64,000 nt of DNA from Ziziphus jujuba (lineage: Eukaryota; Streptophyta; Magnoliopsida; Rosales; Rhamnaceae). The position numbers and the translations under genes are program-made. The notes beneath the pieces were generated by a model, which saw only the letters and a list, made by a program, of their open reading frames with translations, ran no database searches and had not been told where the DNA came from. Below are positions 63,075-64,000 of the stretch, in pieces. Location of the stretch: NCBI RefSeq assembly GCF_031755915.1, contig NC_083389.1, forward strand, positions 3,596,001-3,660,000, written 5' to 3'. Each line of letters begins with the position of its first letter. Position 1 is the first letter of the stretch.

Positions 63075-63810
63075 ATGAAAGGACATACCTTCAAATCCTG
63101 GATTTTCGAATTAAGAGAGATATTGAGAGAGATCAAGAATTCTCACGATTTCTTAGATTCATCGACCCAATTCAATTCAGTGGGATCTTTCATTCACATT
63201 TTTTTCAATCAAGAACGTTTCATAAAGTCTTGGACTCCTGAAATTAGAGTATCCTACTTTCGCACAATTCACGTTTACAGGGTTCAACAAGCAATCAATA
63301 TTTCACGATCAAAGGTGTACTACTATTTGTAGCAGTGGTCCTTATATATCGTATTAACAATTGAAAGATGGTAAAAAGAAAAAATTTCTATTTGACAGGG
63401 CCTCATCCTATACCTATGAACTTTGTTGGACCCAAAACGGATACATTGCAAGAATCTTTTAGGTCTTCCAATATCAATAGGTTGATTGTTTCACTCCTGT
63501 ATCTTCCAAAAGGAAAAACGATCTCTAGGAGCTATTTCTTGGATCCGAAAGAAAGTACTTAGGTTCTCCTAATAACTAAAAAGTGTATCATGCCTGAATC
63601 TAACTGGGGTTGACGGTGGTGGAGGAATTGGATCGGGAAAAAAAAGGATTCTAGTTGTAAGATATCTAATGAAACTGTCGCTGGAATTGAGATCTCATTC
63701 AAAAAGGAAGATAGAAAATATCTGGAGCTTCTTTTTGTATATTCTATAGATGATCCGATCCACAAGGACCATGATTGGGATTGTTTGATTGTCTTTCTCT
63801 GAGGAAGAGG
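63075..63810 (+). pseudogene. ycf2: ycf2 5' part (large plastid AAA-type protein)
   Basis: Ycf2 is the very large plastid protein of the inner-envelope import motor. It starts [20 protein letters not shown] at 63075 and continues [69 protein letters not shown]-type sequence at 63586. Frameshifts near 63235 and elsewhere and a few stops break it. It stops abruptly near 63810 at DHDWDCLI and is joined to rpoC1 sequence; over 6 kb of ycf2 is missing. Confidence 0.92.
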
Positions 63811-64000
63811 TGAAACCCCATTTTTGTAATTCCTATGATGTAATTGGAGCTTATCGGTAGAAAAGAATCCATTTAGATAGTCCTTTATGGCTCTGGTGGC
63901 AACTAGATCAATGTGTTATTACTTCAACGGAAGCTCCCCTTGAAGTTCATTATGAACCTTTAGGTACTTATCATGAGATTTATGGGCCCTATCTAATAGT
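63810..64000 (+). pseudogene. rpoC1: rpoC1 3' fragment, second copy
   Basis: This encodes [14 protein letters not shown], stop, [47 protein letters not shown]. It is nearly identical to 25494-25686 in the main rpoC1 copy but differs at several sites, so it is a separate copy. It runs off the window edge. Confidence 0.93.

Overview
This window reads as plant nuclear DNA built almost entirely from old chloroplast DNA (a nuclear plastid insertion, NUPT) that LTR retrotransposons have since invaded. Nearly every recognisable gene is a plastid gene in the usual angiosperm order, but riddled with in-frame stops, frameshifts and deletions. Transposon insertions with target-site duplications lie inside several of them. 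The donor plastome kept the rpoC1 intron, the clpP introns, a degenerate infA and rpl22, so it was an angiosperm but not a grass. I cannot name the species. A live plastome is ruled out by the decay and the LTR elements; a mitochondrial setting is less likely for the same reasons.

Layout. Segment A (101-9925) is psaA-psaB on +, broken by a nested pair of Ty3/gypsy-like insertions (2153-7055) and by a solo LTR (8585-9722). A Ty1/copia element (9926-14806) then replaces the 3' end of psaB and everything up to the trnT-trnE spacer. Segment B (14807-31000) is trnE-trnY-trnD-psbM on +, petN and trnC on -, and rpoB-rpoC1-rpoC2 on +; a copia solo LTR sits in the rpoC2 tail. Segment C (31311-35645) is trnK/matK, psbA, trnH and an rpl2 fragment, i.e. 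the plastome's IRa/LSC border. A solo LTR of an unrelated type (about 35709-37912) follows. Segment D (37913-63810) runs in the opposite plastome orientation: psaI-ycf4-cemA-petA, psbJ-psbL-psbF-psbE, petL-petG, trnW-trnP, psaJ, rpl20, rps12 exon 1, clpP, petD, rpoA, rps11, rpl36, infA, [LTR cluster], rpl14, rpl16, rps3, rpl22, rps19, rpl2, rpl23, trnI and the start of ycf2, so it crosses the LSC/IRb border. Segment E (63810-64000) is a second copy of the rpoC1 3' region.

The genes do not work together as a nuclear system: they are remnants of photosystem I and II, cytochrome b6f, plastid RNA polymerase and ribosomal proteins without nuclear expression signals. The only active-looking biology is transposition. 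One LTR family of about 1.13 kb inserted at least six times, four of them with clear 5-bp duplications. A copia family with 1035-bp LTRs inserted twice. I found no convincing new molecular system. The most interesting signals are the repeated colonisation by one LTR family, a perfect fold-back at a psaB deletion, short repeats copied at several breakpoints, and a conserved reading frame at the 5' end of the gypsy-like LTR.
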